Assembly (NCBI RefSeq): GCF_002252985.1
Contig: NZ_NHPJ01000141.1
Coordinates: 125 to 37,684, forward strand
Reading direction: 5' to 3'
Source of the DNA: Halorubrum halodurans
GTDB lineage: Archaea; Halobacteriota; Halobacteria; Halobacteriales; Haloferacaceae
Length of the DNA: 37,560 nucleotides
Translations under genes and position numbers: made by a program
The notes under the pieces: model-generated
Told to the model about the DNA's origin: nothing
What the model saw: only the letters and a program-made list of their open reading frames with translations
The model's database searches: none
Shown: piece after piece, positions 1 to 7,764 of the stretch
Position numbering within the stretch: position 1 is the first letter of the stretch
Layout of the letters: each line of letters opens with the position of its first letter

Positions 1-2
1 TC

Positions 3-779
3 GACGCCCCGGACGTCGTCGTGGTCGACGTCCGCGACGCCTGGGAGTACGAGGGGATCGGCCACCTCCCCGGCGCGGTCTCCGTCCCGTTCGACACGTT
101 CCGCGCGGAGGAACACGGCGCGGCCGAGGCCGGCATGCTCCCCGGCGCGGACGCCTTCGCCGCGATCGCCGAGGGCGCCGGGATCGCCCCCGACGACGAG
201 ATCGTCGCCTACGACGACACCCACGGCGTCTTCGCGGCGCGCTTCCTCGTCACCGCCGAACTGTACGGCCACGACCCGGCGCGGCTCCACCTGCTCGACG
301 GCGACTACTCCGTCTGGAACCGCTCGCGGCCGACGACGACCGACGAGCCGGACGTGACCGCATCGACGTATCCGGCCGCCTTCCGGACCGACGGCCCCCT
401 CATCGACCGCGAGGCGATGGCGGCCGCGGTCGACGACCTCGACGCGACGATCGTCGACACCCGCGAGGCGTGGGAGTACGAGGAGGGGCACATCCCCGGC
501 GCGGTCCGGCTGGACTGGCGCGAACTCGTCGACACCGACGCCCGGACGATCCGGCCCGAGGCGGAGCTGCGGGAGCTGTTGGCGGAGCGCGGGATCGGCC
601 CCGACGGCCGGGTCGTCCTCTACTGTAACACCGCGCGCCGGATCAGCCACACCTACACCGCCCTCCGCGCGCTCGATTACCCGGAGATCGCGTTCTACGA
701 GGGGAGCCTGACCGAGTGGGAGCGGGAGGGCGGCCGGCTGGAGACGGGCGATTCGGAGCCACCTGAGAACCACTCGTGA
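3..779 (+). CDS. Sulfurtransferase with two rhodanese domains (5' end missing)
   Basis: Thiosulfate/3-mercaptopyruvate-type sulfurtransferase, which moves sulfane sulfur to thiophilic acceptors in the cytoplasm. The reading frame is open to the left window edge, so the true start lies outside; a GTG at base 21 would cut into the first domain and is not believable as the start. Two rhodanese repeats are visible: the first begins DVRDAWEYEGIGHLPGAV, the second IVDTREAWEYEEGHIPGAV. Only the second has the active-site cysteine (LYCNTARRIS). The equivalent loop of the first reads VAYDDTHG, without Cys, as is normal for the inactive N-terminal domain of this family. Which sulfur acceptor it serves cannot be told from the sequence. 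Confidence 0.9.
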   Translation, partial: DAPDVVVVDVRDAWEYEGIGHLPGAVSVPFDTFRAEEHGAAEAGMLPGADAFAAIAEGAGIAPDDEIVAYDDTHGVFAARFLVTAELYGHDPARLHLLDGDYSVWNRSRPTTTDEPDVTASTYPAAFRTDGPLIDREAMAAAVDDLDATIVDTREAWEYEEGHIPGAVRLDWRELVDTDARTIRPEAELRELLAERGIGPDGRVVLYCNTARRISHTYTALRALDYPEIAFYEGSLTEWEREGGRLETGDSEPPENHS

Positions 780-900
780 TACCGTCTCTCCGTCCGTGGA
801 AGTTCCAATCGCTCAGTACGGATCGGGTCCATTCGACGATGAGAAAAACGGCGATTTAATCCATCGAACGTACGTAGTACGCTCCGCGCGACTCGCTGCC

Positions 901-1353
901 GTGTCCGATCAGGTCCCCGGAGACGTTTTCGCTCTCTCGATAGTCGCCGGCAGTTGTTGGAGCCTTCGGCTACTACGCCGTCAGATCTGGGAGATAATCG
1001 AATCGCTGGGCGGTATCGAACGCCTCATCGTTGGGCTGTTCATGGTCGTCGGAATCGATCACTCCGGTGAGGTTCTCGTAGCCGTTCTCGCTTTTCGTCC
1101 GCTCTGGATGGCTCTTCGGGACGATCGTTCCTTTGACCGGTTGGAACGAGGGGTTCGGATCGGCGTCCTCGCCGGGTTGGCGTTCCTGCTATTGACGCCT
1201 TTTAGCTCCGGTTTGTTCTACTTCGTCGTCCCGCAACCGGATTCCAGAACGGTGGCTATCGTCCTACAGGTCGTTCGCAACGTTTCCGTTGCTCTGCTTA
1301 TCGGAAGCAGCATCCTCCCACGGATCTCCTCCGGATTCTCGTCATCCTCGTGA
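901..1353 (+). CDS. Hypothetical membrane protein
   Basis: Unrecognised protein of about 150 residues with roughly four hydrophobic segments (around IVGLFMVVGI, EVLVAVLAF, IGVLAGLAFLLL, IVLQVVRNVSVALL). A GTG at 796 opens the same frame, but it lies upstream of an AT-rich TATA-like block (gatttaat, 853-860). I therefore place the start at the GTG at 901, giving a short leader. Base composition is visibly less GC-rich than ilvD and later genes, and codon third positions are more mixed, which suggests a recently acquired or weakly constrained gene. It is followed by two more small membrane proteins on the other strand. No function can be assigned. Confidence 0.55.
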   Translation: MSDQVPGDVFALSIVAGSCWSLRLLRRQIWEIIESLGGIERLIVGLFMVVGIDHSGEVLVAVLAFRPLWMALRDDRSFDRLERGVRIGVLAGLAFLLLTPFSSGLFYFVVPQPDSRTVAIVLQVVRNVSVALLIGSSILPRISSGFSSSS

Positions 1354-1414
1354 GTTCCGAACGAGACGCCGATCCGGCTCCGTCGAGGACGTAATGCGGG
1401 TCCGTTGGCGTCGT

Positions 1415-1696
1415 CTACGCCAGCGCGATCCCGGCACCGACGGCGAGACTCGTCAGCGCGAGGCCGACGAGCGCGACCGTCGTCCGGTCGTGGCGTCCGT
1501 CGAGGTCGTCGTCGGAGTCGAACCCGGCGAGACCGGTCAGAACGCCCAGACCGACAGCGACCGCGGAGAGGCCACCGGCGAGTGCCAGCGTCGTCCAGAG
1601 TTCCAGTCCGTGCTGTGCGACTTCTCGTGTAGCCGTCCCGGCGAGAAGGACGCCGGTCGCCATCGGGGCCGCGGCTGTCGCTCTGTTGGAGGGCAT
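1415..1696 (-). CDS. Small hypothetical membrane protein
   Basis: Protein of 93 residues with about three hydrophobic stretches (APMATGVLLAGTA, TTLALAGGLSAVAVGLGVLTG, TTVALVGLALTSLAVGAGIALA), separated by an acidic loop FDSDDDLDGRHDR. The start is the ATG at 1696; a TTG further upstream in frame is less likely. Not a family I recognise. It may be a small integral membrane protein with a cytoplasmic acidic loop. The next gene on the same strand (1779-1991) is of the same kind and lies upstream, so the two could be co-transcribed. Confidence 0.6.
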   Translation of the reverse strand: MPSNRATAAAPMATGVLLAGTATREVAQHGLELWTTLALAGGLSAVAVGLGVLTGLAGFDSDDDLDGRHDRTTVALVGLALTSLAVGAGIALA

Positions 1697-1778
1697 CGAT
1701 TGAATTTCCAACGTAAGTCTCAAAACGGTGGCGATGCCGTTCCGCAGACGGTAGTCAGTACGGAGAGGGCGGTTCGTA

Positions 1779-1991
1779 TCAGGTCTCGTTGTTCGGGTTA
1801 AAGGCGTAGTAGACCACGGTCATCGCGACCCCCATCGCCACCGGTCCGAAACTTCCGCCGCCCGGAAGCAGGAGTCGAACGGCGAACACGCCCACAGCGG
1901 AGACGAATCCGACGAGAAGCGCGTAGGAGACGCGGGACAGTCCACGCACTCGGTCATCTAATTGTCGGTATCCGTCTCGAAGAGAGTCCAT
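1779..1991 (-). CDS. Small two-helix membrane protein
   Basis: Protein of 70 residues: a charged N-terminal stretch (MDSLRDGYRQLDDRVRGLSR), then two transmembrane helices (YALLVGFVSAVGVFAVRLLL and GPVAMGVAMTVVYYAFN) joined by a GGGSFG turn, ending in a polar tail. The start is ATG. This hairpin plan is common among uncharacterised haloarchaeal proteins. Function unknown. It precedes the other small membrane protein on the same strand by about 80 bases. Confidence 0.65.
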   Translation of the reverse strand: MDSLRDGYRQLDDRVRGLSRVSYALLVGFVSAVGVFAVRLLLPGGGSFGPVAMGVAMTVVYYAFNPNNET

Positions 1992-2178
1992 ACGCGTACG
2001 TACCGTAGACGGTGGGATGTGTCTTTTCGTTGGGCATACGGTCCTGCTTAGCGGGGCTCACTGGGTTGGCCGTCAAACGAACGAGACCGCGGGACCGAAC
2101 CCGTTCCCTATCCGGCGAGCGCTCCTGTCAGTTCTTACGGAGTTCAACGGAGCCGGACGGACTTGTTCGGGTGGGTTC

Positions 2179-2186
2179 GTTTAAGA
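2179..2186 (+). promoter_or_regulatory. TATA-like box of ilvD
   Basis: The sequence gtttaaga lies 23-30 bases before the ilvD ATG, at the spacing expected for an archaeal TATA box, so the mRNA would begin at or next to the start codon (leaderless). The rest of the 217-base gap between the small membrane protein and ilvD holds no other clear feature. Confidence 0.6.
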
Positions 2187-2208
2187 CCCCCCGGCGACAG
2201 GTACGACC

Positions 2209-3996
2209 ATGAGCGAACAGCAGCCGCGATCCGACGAGCAGGAGTCTCGCGGGCGCGACGACGCGGACCGATTCGCGGGCGAGAAGAACGAGGACCTCCG
2301 GAGCCGGGACGTGACCGAGGGTGCCGACCGCGCGCCCCACCGGTCGATGTTCCGCGCGATGGGGTTCGACGACGAGGACCTCTCCTCGCCGATCGTCGGG
2401 GTGCCGAACCCCGCCGCCGACATCACGCCCTGTAACGTCCACCTCGACGACGTGGCCGACGCCGCGCTCGACGGGATCGACGCCGCCGGCGGGATGCCGA
2501 TCGAGTTCGGCACCGTCACCATCTCCGACGCCATCTCGATGGGGACGGAGGGGATGAAGGCGAGCCTGATCTCGCGGGAGGTGATCGCCGACTCCGTCGA
2601 GCTCGTCTCCTTCGGCGAGCGGATGGACGCGCTCGTCACCGTCGCGGGCTGTGACAAGAACCTGCCCGGCATGATGATGGCGGCGATCCGGACGGACCTG
2701 CCGAGCGTCTTCCTCTACGGCGGCTCGATCATGCCCGGCCAACACGAGGGACGCGACGTGACGATCGTCCAGGTGTTCGAGGGCGTCGGCGCGTACGCCG
2801 AGGGCGACATGAGCGGCGAGGAGCTCGACGAGCTGGAGCGACACGCCTGCCCCGGCGCGGGCTCCTGTGGCGGGATGTTCACCGCGAACACGATGGCGTC
2901 GATCTCGGAGGCGCTCGGGCTCGCGCCGCTCGGCTCCGCCTCCGCGCCCGCGGAGGACGAGGAGCGCTACGAGGTGGCCGCCGAGGCCGGCGAGCTCGTC
3001 ATGGACTGTATCGAGAACGACCGCCGACCCTCGGACGTCCTCACGCGGGAGTCCTTCGAGAACGCGATCGCCCTCCAGACCGCCATCGGCGGCTCGACGA
3101 ACGGCGTGTTACACCTGCTCGCGCTCGCGGCCGAGGCCGACGTCGACCTCTCGATCGAGGACTTCGACGAGATATCGAGACGGACGCCGAAGATCGCGGA
3201 CCTCCAGCCCGGCGGCTCGCGCGTGATGAACGACCTCCACGAGATCGGCGGCGTCCCGGTCGTGATCCGTCGACTGCTGGAGGCCGACCTGTTCCACGGC
3301 GACCAGCTGACCGTGACCGGCAACACGATCGAAGCGGAGATCGCCGAGCTCGAGGCGAACGGCGACCTCCCCGACGACGACGCGATCGACGCCGACTTCC
3401 TCTACTCCGTCGACGACCCCAAGGAGGCGGAGGGCGCGATCAAGATCCTGGACGGGAACCTCGCGCCCGACGGCGCGGTGCTGAAGGTGACCGGCGACGA
3501 CGCCTTCTACCACGAGGGGCCGGCGCGGATCTTCGAGAACGAGGAGGACGCCATGGAGTACGTCCAGTCCGGCGCGATCGAGTCGGGCGACGTGATCGTC
3601 ATCCGGAACGAGGGGCCGACGGGCGGTCCCGGCATGCGCGAGATGCTCGGCGTGACCGCCGCCGTCGTCGGCGCGGGCCACGAGGAGGACGTGGCGCTGC
3701 TCACAGACGGCCGCTTCTCGGGCGGGACGCGCGGCCCGATGATCGGCCACGTCGCCCCCGAGGCCGCGGTCGGCGGTCCGATCGGCTTCCTCGAGGACGG
3801 CGACCACGTCACGGTCGACATCCCGAACCGCGACCTCACGGTCGACCTCTCCGAGGCGGAGCTCGCGGAGCGCGCGGAGGGATGGGAGGCGCCGGAGCCG
3901 CCCTACGAGGGCGGCGTGCTGGCGAAGTACGGCCGCGACTTCTCCTCGGCGTCGATCGGCGCGGTGACGAACCCGCGGCTCACGCCGGACGAGTAG
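2209..3996 (+). CDS. ilvD: Dihydroxy-acid dehydratase
   Basis: Catalyses dehydration of 2,3-dihydroxy-isovalerate and 2,3-dihydroxy-3-methylvalerate to the 2-oxo acids, the third common step of valine, leucine and isoleucine synthesis, in the cytoplasm. At 595 residues it has the usual family length plus an acidic N-terminal tail of about 40 residues. The three cysteines that bind the Fe-S cluster are present: C75 (TPCNVH), C148 (GCDKN) and C220 ([10 protein letters not shown]). The C-terminal signature [10 protein letters not shown] (about 500-509) holds the serine proposed as the base. The ATG start follows a TATA box at leaderless spacing. No other ilv gene is in the window, so it appears to be a single-gene unit. 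Family assignment is very secure. Confidence 0.97.
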   Translation: MSEQQPRSDEQESRGRDDADRFAGEKNEDLRSRDVTEGADRAPHRSMFRAMGFDDEDLSSPIVGVPNPAADITPCNVHLDDVADAALDGIDAAGGMPIEFGTVTISDAISMGTEGMKASLISREVIADSVELVSFGERMDALVTVAGCDKNLPGMMMAAIRTDLPSVFLYGGSIMPGQHEGRDVTIVQVFEGVGAYAEGDMSGEELDELERHACPGAGSCGGMFTANTMASISEALGLAPLGSASAPAEDEERYEVAAEAGELVMDCIENDRRPSDVLTRESFENAIALQTAIGGSTNGVLHLLALAAEADVDLSIEDFDEISRRTPKIADLQPGGSRVMNDLHEIGGVPVVIRRLLEADLFHGDQLTVTGNTIEAEIAELEANGDLPDDDAIDADFLYSVDDPKEAEGAIKILDGNLAPDGAVLKVTGDDAFYHEGPARIFENEEDAMEYVQSGAIESGDVIVIRNEGPTGGPGMREMLGVTAAVVGAGHEEDVALLTDGRFSGGTRGPMIGHVAPEAAVGGPIGFLEDGDHVTVDIPNRDLTVDLSEAELAERAEGWEAPEPPYEGGVLAKYGRDFSSASIGAVTNPRLTPDE

Positions 3997-4079
3997 GCGA
4001 CGAGGAGAGGGCGGGGAACGCGGCGGACGGAGGCCGCGACGAGCCACGATCCGTCGCGGGGCCGTCCCGAGGCGGTCGC

Positions 4080-4346
4080 TCAGTTCTTCGACCCGTCGAG
4101 ATCGACGCCCCCGTCGGTCTCCGCGACGTGGACCGACTCGGCACGCCAGACGTTGCTCCGGCGCCCGGCGCGGGAGAGTTCCAGCCGGACGACGGAGCCG
4201 GCGGGCAGGTCGGCGACGCGGTCGCGCGCGGTCCCGTCGGCGTAGTCGACGATGTGGTACGTCTCGTTGCGCGGATGCGCACGTACTGCGGCGTGATCGT
4301 GATCGTTCTGTTCGGAAACGACGGTGAACTTGTTCGACTTCGCCAT
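4080..4346 (-). CDS. Small conserved haloarchaeal protein
   Basis: Protein of 88 residues starting MAKSNKFTVVSEQND and followed by a compact beta-rich-looking body (TYHIVDYADGT, GSVVRLELSRAG). No cysteines and no membrane segment; probably a small cytoplasmic protein. I recall similar short proteins from many haloarchaea but no function. It converges with ilvD across an 83-base gap. Upstream on its own strand are several AT-rich blocks (attataat near 4353-4360, another near 4423-4430), so the promoter cannot be placed with certainty. Confidence 0.75.
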   Translation of the reverse strand: MAKSNKFTVVSEQNDHDHAAVRAHPRNETYHIVDYADGTARDRVADLPAGSVVRLELSRAGRRSNVWRAESVHVAETDGGVDLDGSKN

Positions 4347-4473
4347 CTTACTCCATTATAATTGGAAACCATACTTCAAGACTTCGTATAGTTACTCGGG
4401 TGGTGCTGGGGGTGATACTAGGAATATAAGGGGTCTCGCGGTCCGCCCGCGGGCCGGGCGTCGCGGTCCCGGC

Positions 4474-4902
4474 CTACGCGTTACACTCGGCGAGCCACTC
4501 CTGGGCCCACTCGCCGATCTCGGTGAAGACGGGCGCGAGCGACTCGCCCTTGTCGGTGAGGCTGTAGTAGGTCGCGACGGGGGCGTCCTCCTCCATCCGT
4601 CGGTCGACGAACCCGGACTCCTGGAGGTCGTCGAGCACGCGCGAGAGGGTGCGGGCGTTCGCGTCGGTCTCGCGTTTGAGCTCGTTGAACCGCCGCTCGC
4701 CGTTCTGGAGCTCGTAGAGGACGACGAGCCGCCACTGCGATCCGATCTGCTCGATCGAGTCGACGATCGGGCAGGGTGTGTCGACCGTCGACGCCGCCTC
4801 GTCGGTCGTGTCCTCGCCGGTCGCGGACTCGCCGGTCGCCGCCCCCTCCGTCGTCGCGCTCTCCGCCGCCGAGTCCGTGCCCGTGAGATCCTGTGATGAC
4901 AT
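4474..4902 (-). CDS. HxlR/DUF24-family winged-helix regulator
   Basis: Transcription factor of 142 residues. Residues 1-42 are a low-complexity acidic Thr/Ala/Glu tail with near-repeats (ATGESATGEDTT). The body is a clear HxlR domain: CPIVDSIEQIGSQWRLVVLYEL, ERRFNELKRET, RTLSRVLDDLQESGFVDRR, YYSLTDKGESL. Cys44, at the start of the domain, sits where redox-sensing members such as Bacillus YodB carry their reactive cysteine; a second cysteine lies near the C terminus (C140). The gene is divergent from a DoxX protein with 69 bases between the two start codons, so it probably controls that promoter and its own. Thiol sensing is inference from family and context. Confidence 0.92.
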   Translation of the reverse strand: MSSQDLTGTDSAAESATTEGAATGESATGEDTTDEAASTVDTPCPIVDSIEQIGSQWRLVVLYELQNGERRFNELKRETDANARTLSRVLDDLQESGFVDRRMEEDAPVATYYSLTDKGESLAPVFTEIGEWAQEWLAECNA

Positions 4903-4904
4903 GG

Positions 4905-4970
4905 GTGTTACCTACTAACCCATTTGTCCGGGAAGCGATATATAGGTTGCGTTCGTACACGTAGTTACAC
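4905..4970. promoter_or_regulatory. Divergent promoter/operator between HxlR regulator and doxX
   Basis: A single TATA-like block (gatatatag, 4937-4945) sits 27-35 bases from the doxX ATG and 35-43 bases from the regulator ATG and could serve both directions. It is flanked by an imperfect inverted pair, gtgttacctac (4905-4915) and gtagttacac (4961-4970). The first also contains the short palindrome GTTA-N5-TAAC (4907-4919) over the expected start of the regulator transcript. These are plausible operator half-sites for the HxlR protein; that role is inference. Confidence 0.5.
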
Positions 4971-4971
4971 G

Positions 4972-5421
4972 ATGATAGCTGAAATCACGACGATACCGCT
5001 CCAGCTCGACACGCCGGCCGCCGGCGAACTGTTCCTGCTCGGTCGCCTGGTGTTCGGTGCGACCCTCGCGTTCATGGGTCTCAACCACTTCATGGACGTC
5101 GACACGATGGCCGGCTACGCGGAGTTCAAGGGCCTCCCGGCGCCGCGCTTCTCGGTGATCGCCTCCGGGACGCTGTTGGTGCTCGGCGGGCTCGGGGTCG
5201 CGGCCGGGGTGTATCCCGTCGTCGCGGCCGGCGGCCTCGCCGTCTTCCTGCTCGTCTCCGCCGTGACGATGCACGACTTCTGGTCCGTCGACGACCCCGA
5301 GGAGAAGCAGAACGAGATGACGAGTTTCCTCAAGAACCTCTACGGCGCCGGCGCGGCGCTCGCGCTGCTCGCGGTCGGCGGGACGGCGTGGCCGTACGCG
5401 GTCGGGGCCGGCCTGTTCTAG
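4972..5421 (+). CDS. DoxX-family membrane protein
   Basis: Protein of 149 residues with four hydrophobic helices and the DoxX hallmarks: GRLVFGATLAFMGLNHFMD near the N terminus, FKGLPAP, then GTLLVLGGLGVAAGVYP and the last helices separated by a polar loop (DDPEEKQNEMTSFLKN). DoxX/CatD-type proteins sit in the membrane and are linked to quinone and thiol-stress resistance in bacteria. The ATG start lies behind a TATA box at leaderless spacing. It is divergent from an HxlR regulator and followed 101 bases downstream by a VOC-family protein, the gene set seen in Bacillus catDE. Family is clear; role is inferred. Confidence 0.88.
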   Translation: MIAEITTIPLQLDTPAAGELFLLGRLVFGATLAFMGLNHFMDVDTMAGYAEFKGLPAPRFSVIASGTLLVLGGLGVAAGVYPVVAAGGLAVFLLVSAVTMHDFWSVDDPEEKQNEMTSFLKNLYGAGAALALLAVGGTAWPYAVGAGLF

Positions 5422-5522
5422 GTCCGCTCGACGCGCTTGACGGCTCGTCGGCCGCTCGCCGGCGTACGAACCGCCTTCGATCCCCTGGCAACGCCTTTCA
5501 CGATGGACGTCCACGCTCGGGT

Positions 5523-6005
5523 ATGAGCGACCCGCCGTCGACCACCGGACTCCACCACGTGACGAACATCTGTACGGACATCGACGAGACCGTCGCGTTC
5601 TACGAGGACGTCCTCGGCTGGCACACGGTCAAGCGGACCCAGAACTACGACGATCCGGGGACGCCCCACTACTACTTCTCGTCGACGCCGGAGGGCGAAC
5701 CGGGCACCACCGTCACGTACTTCGAGTATCCGAACTCGCGCGGGAACCCCGGCCCCGGCGCGAGCCACCACTTCGCGTTCGGCGTCGACGACGAGGAGAC
5801 GCTCCGCGAGTGGCGGTCACACCTGCGCGAGCAGGGCGTCAACGTCTCCGAGGTCAAGGACCGCACCTACTTCAAGAGCATCTACTTCAGCGACCCCGAC
5901 GGCCTCGTCTTCGAGCTCGCGACCGACGGACCCGGATTCACCCGCGACGAGGACGACCCCGGCTCCGAGACGATCGACCCGTTCGAGCGGGGCTACGGGA
6001 ACTGA
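5523..6005 (+). CDS. VOC-superfamily protein (glyoxalase / ring-cleavage dioxygenase-like)
   Basis: Protein of 160 residues with the vicinal-oxygen-chelate fold: an opening LHHVTNICTDIDETVAFYED strand-helix, GASHHFAFGVDD at the middle and YFSDPDGLVFELATD at the end. His12, His82 or His83 and Glu131 match the usual metal ligands. In bacteria the closest functional analogues by context are CatE/MhqO-type catechol or hydroquinone dioxygenases. A single VOC module of this length is shorter than CatE, so the enzyme may act as a dimer or on another substrate. The ATG was chosen because upstream in-frame sequence has no domain content. A weak TATA-like stretch (cctttca) lies about 25 bases before it. 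Confidence 0.85.
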   Translation: MSDPPSTTGLHHVTNICTDIDETVAFYEDVLGWHTVKRTQNYDDPGTPHYYFSSTPEGEPGTTVTYFEYPNSRGNPGPGASHHFAFGVDDEETLREWRSHLREQGVNVSEVKDRTYFKSIYFSDPDGLVFELATDGPGFTRDEDDPGSETIDPFERGYGN

Positions 6006-6057
6006 CTCGGGACGTCAGGGCGGCGGGCGGCCGGGTCGTCGCGGTCGTCGGCGCGCC

Positions 6058-6525
6058 TCACCGCGTTCGATCCCCCTCGACGAGCCCCGCGAACCGGTCG
6101 AGCGCCCGCCGGCAGACCGGGACGTATCCGGCGGCGACGAGCGGGACCTCGATGACGACGCGACACCGGTCCGCGTCGCCGGCGTATCCCTCGACGCGGT
6201 GGCCGGTCGCCGGGATCCCGGCGACCCGCCACTCCCAGCGGCGTCCCGAGTACGACGTGAGACGGAACGGTACCCAGACGCCGGCGACGCGGACGCGGCC
6301 GCGGGTTCCCGCCCGGACGTATCGGTCCTCGCTCTCGACGGCCCCGATCGCCGGGCTCCAGTCGGGCCACGTCCGAGTATCGCGTAACGCCTCCATCGCC
6401 ACCTCCGGCGCCACGCGTACCTCGCGGGCGACGGCCAGCGTCCGTCCCTCGCGCGCCACGCTCGACGACCCGGAGCGGGTCGATCCGGGGCTCGACGCGT
6501 CGCTCGGCTCCGTCGGATCGGTCAC
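6058..6525 (-). CDS. SRPBCC (START-like) ligand-binding protein
   Basis: Protein of about 155 residues with the polyketide-cyclase/START-like pattern: VAREVRVAPEVAMEALRDTRTWPDWSP, GTRGRVRVAGVWVPFRLT, WRVAGIPATGHRVE. Such proteins bind hydrophobic ligands in a helix-grip pocket; the ligand cannot be read from sequence. No ATG is available near the front. A TATA-like block (cttatcgc on this strand, 6547-6554) is correctly spaced for the GTG at 6525, whereas the GTG at 6540 would be too close to it. It converges with the VOC gene, ending 52 bases beyond it. Confidence 0.8.
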   Translation of the reverse strand: MTDPTEPSDASSPGSTRSGSSSVAREGRTLAVAREVRVAPEVAMEALRDTRTWPDWSPAIGAVESEDRYVRAGTRGRVRVAGVWVPFRLTSYSGRRWEWRVAGIPATGHRVEGYAGDADRCRVVIEVPLVAAGYVPVCRRALDRFAGLVEGDRTR

Positions 6526-6612
6526 ATCCCCCGTCCGCACCGCGAAGCGATAAGCCCCCGTGTTACGATCTCCTATAGGTATATTAATACTGGGTATCCC
6601 TTTCGACGAAGC

Positions 6613-6620
6613 GTTAATAC
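6613..6620 (+). promoter_or_regulatory. TATA-like box of the 39-residue protein gene
   Basis: The sequence gttaatac lies 26-33 bases before the ATG at 6646, the standard haloarchaeal leaderless spacing. A second AT-rich stretch (tatattaatac, about 6580-6590) lies further upstream. Confidence 0.5.
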
Positions 6621-6645
6621 GTCGATCCGCGCTATCGCTGTCACC

Positions 6646-6765
6646 ATGACCGACACGGACCGCGACACGATGAAGGACGTCTCACACACCGCCCCGAACG
6701 ACACCTCGGCCGGGGCCGTCTGGGAGCGAGGCCGAGGTCCCGTCGAGGAGGAAGAGGAGGAGTAG
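6646..6765 (+). CDS. Small acidic protein (39 residues), leaderless
   Basis: Short reading frame encoding MTDTDRDTMKDVSHTAPNDT, then SAGAVWERGRG and a run of six glutamates after PV. Support for a real gene: a TATA box at leaderless spacing, the G/C-rich third positions typical of neighbouring genes, and a stop codon that directly abuts the stop codon of the convergent membrane-protein gene (6763-6765 against 6766-6768). It is fully hydrophilic with no cysteine or membrane segment. I do not know a function. It may be a small regulatory or partner protein, and it is easily missed because of its length. Confidence 0.65.
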   Translation: MTDTDRDTMKDVSHTAPNDTSAGAVWERGRGPVEEEEEE

Positions 6766-7644
6766 TCAGCCCTCGTTCCGTTCCGCGCCCCCGTTTCCTC
6801 CGCTCTCCTCGTTCGACCTCGTCGGCTCACCCGAGGGCGACGCCGGCGGCGGGGACCCGGCCGGCGGCTCCCGCCCGAGCATCGCCAGAAGCGAGGACCA
6901 CGCCTCGTTCCGGTCGGCTCCCTTCGAGAGCTTGACGCCGTCGAACGACGCCGCCGCGTGTCTCGTCTCCGGACCGAGGTGGTCCATGTGGGCGGCGATC
7001 CACGCGAACCCGCCGCCCGAGAGCGTCAGGACGGCGAAGGATCCCCACGACGCCGCGGCCGAGAGGCCGGCCGCGCCGACCGCGACGCCGGCGACGACGT
7101 AGACGAACGCGAGGAAGACGAGAAGCACCGTCACCGTCGCGAGCAGGTCGTTGACGGCGGTGACGCGGGCGTTGTAGTCGATCCACTCGGCGTAGCTGCG
7201 GAGCAGGCGCTCGTCGAAGCCGGGCGGCGTCGATCCCCCCTCGTCGCCGTCCGCGGAAGCGTCTCGACCGCGCTCGGCCGCGATCAGCGCGTCCACGTCC
7301 GCGACGCTCAACCCGCCGCGGAGGTCGGAGGCGGTGTAGGTGACCGCGGCCACCCCCGTGGAGACGAGAAGGAGCACTCCGCCGGCCAGCGTGAAGGGAT
7401 TGAGGAACCCGCCGAGGTCGAACTCGGTCTGAACCACGATCGACCCGCCGGTGACCACGATCCCGATGAGAACGAGGTTGGCCTTGAGGATCTCGATGGC
7501 CTTGGTGTCGATCTCCCGGAGGCGTTCGACCTGGTAGGTGAACGTCGTCCGCAGCTCCTCGCGGGCCGTCGCGGCGACCGCGGGGTCGACGTCCGGGCCG
7601 GACTCGCCGTCGGGAGCGCGCCGGTCGTTTTCACCCTCCGTCAT
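6766..7644 (-). CDS. Four-helix membrane protein, Pycsar-effector/SLATT-like
   Basis: Protein of 292 residues. A soluble N-terminal helix (EELRTTFTYQVERLREIDTK) leads into a hairpin of two membrane helices (about 55-75 and 85-108). A loop with a further helix follows (ERLLRSYAEWIDYN), then a second hairpin (about 165-190 and 195-215) and a disordered Pro/Ser/Gly C-terminal tail. The motif D46-x-K48-A-x6-N56 before the first membrane helix resembles the pattern at the same place in 2TM effector domains of Pycsar and SLATT proteins. That link is by eye only and no nucleotide cyclase gene is adjacent. A TATA-like cttacc lies about 27 bases before the ATG. Confidence 0.7.
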   Translation of the reverse strand: MTEGENDRRAPDGESGPDVDPAVAATAREELRTTFTYQVERLREIDTKAIEILKANLVLIGIVVTGGSIVVQTEFDLGGFLNPFTLAGGVLLLVSTGVAAVTYTASDLRGGLSVADVDALIAAERGRDASADGDEGGSTPPGFDERLLRSYAEWIDYNARVTAVNDLLATVTVLLVFLAFVYVVAGVAVGAAGLSAAASWGSFAVLTLSGGGFAWIAAHMDHLGPETRHAAASFDGVKLSKGADRNEAWSSLLAMLGREPPAGSPPPASPSGEPTRSNEESGGNGGAERNEG

Positions 7645-7764
7645 GCCGGGACCGTACTCGAGAGGGTCTGGTAAGCCTGTCGCCGTCCCGTCCTCGGCAC
7701 CGACGGGACGTACTCGCCGGGACGACGGGGCCGACGCTCCGTGTCGACGGCGAGGAACGGGGTC

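Noticed and set aside
2012..2212. Plus-strand frame of 66 codons before ilvD
   Set aside because: Covers the ilvD promoter, has mixed codon use and no recognisable features.
6573..6830. Minus-strand frame of 85 codons around 6600-6800
   Set aside because: Ser/Arg-rich antisense of the 39-residue gene; no start signal and it overlaps the end of the membrane-protein gene.
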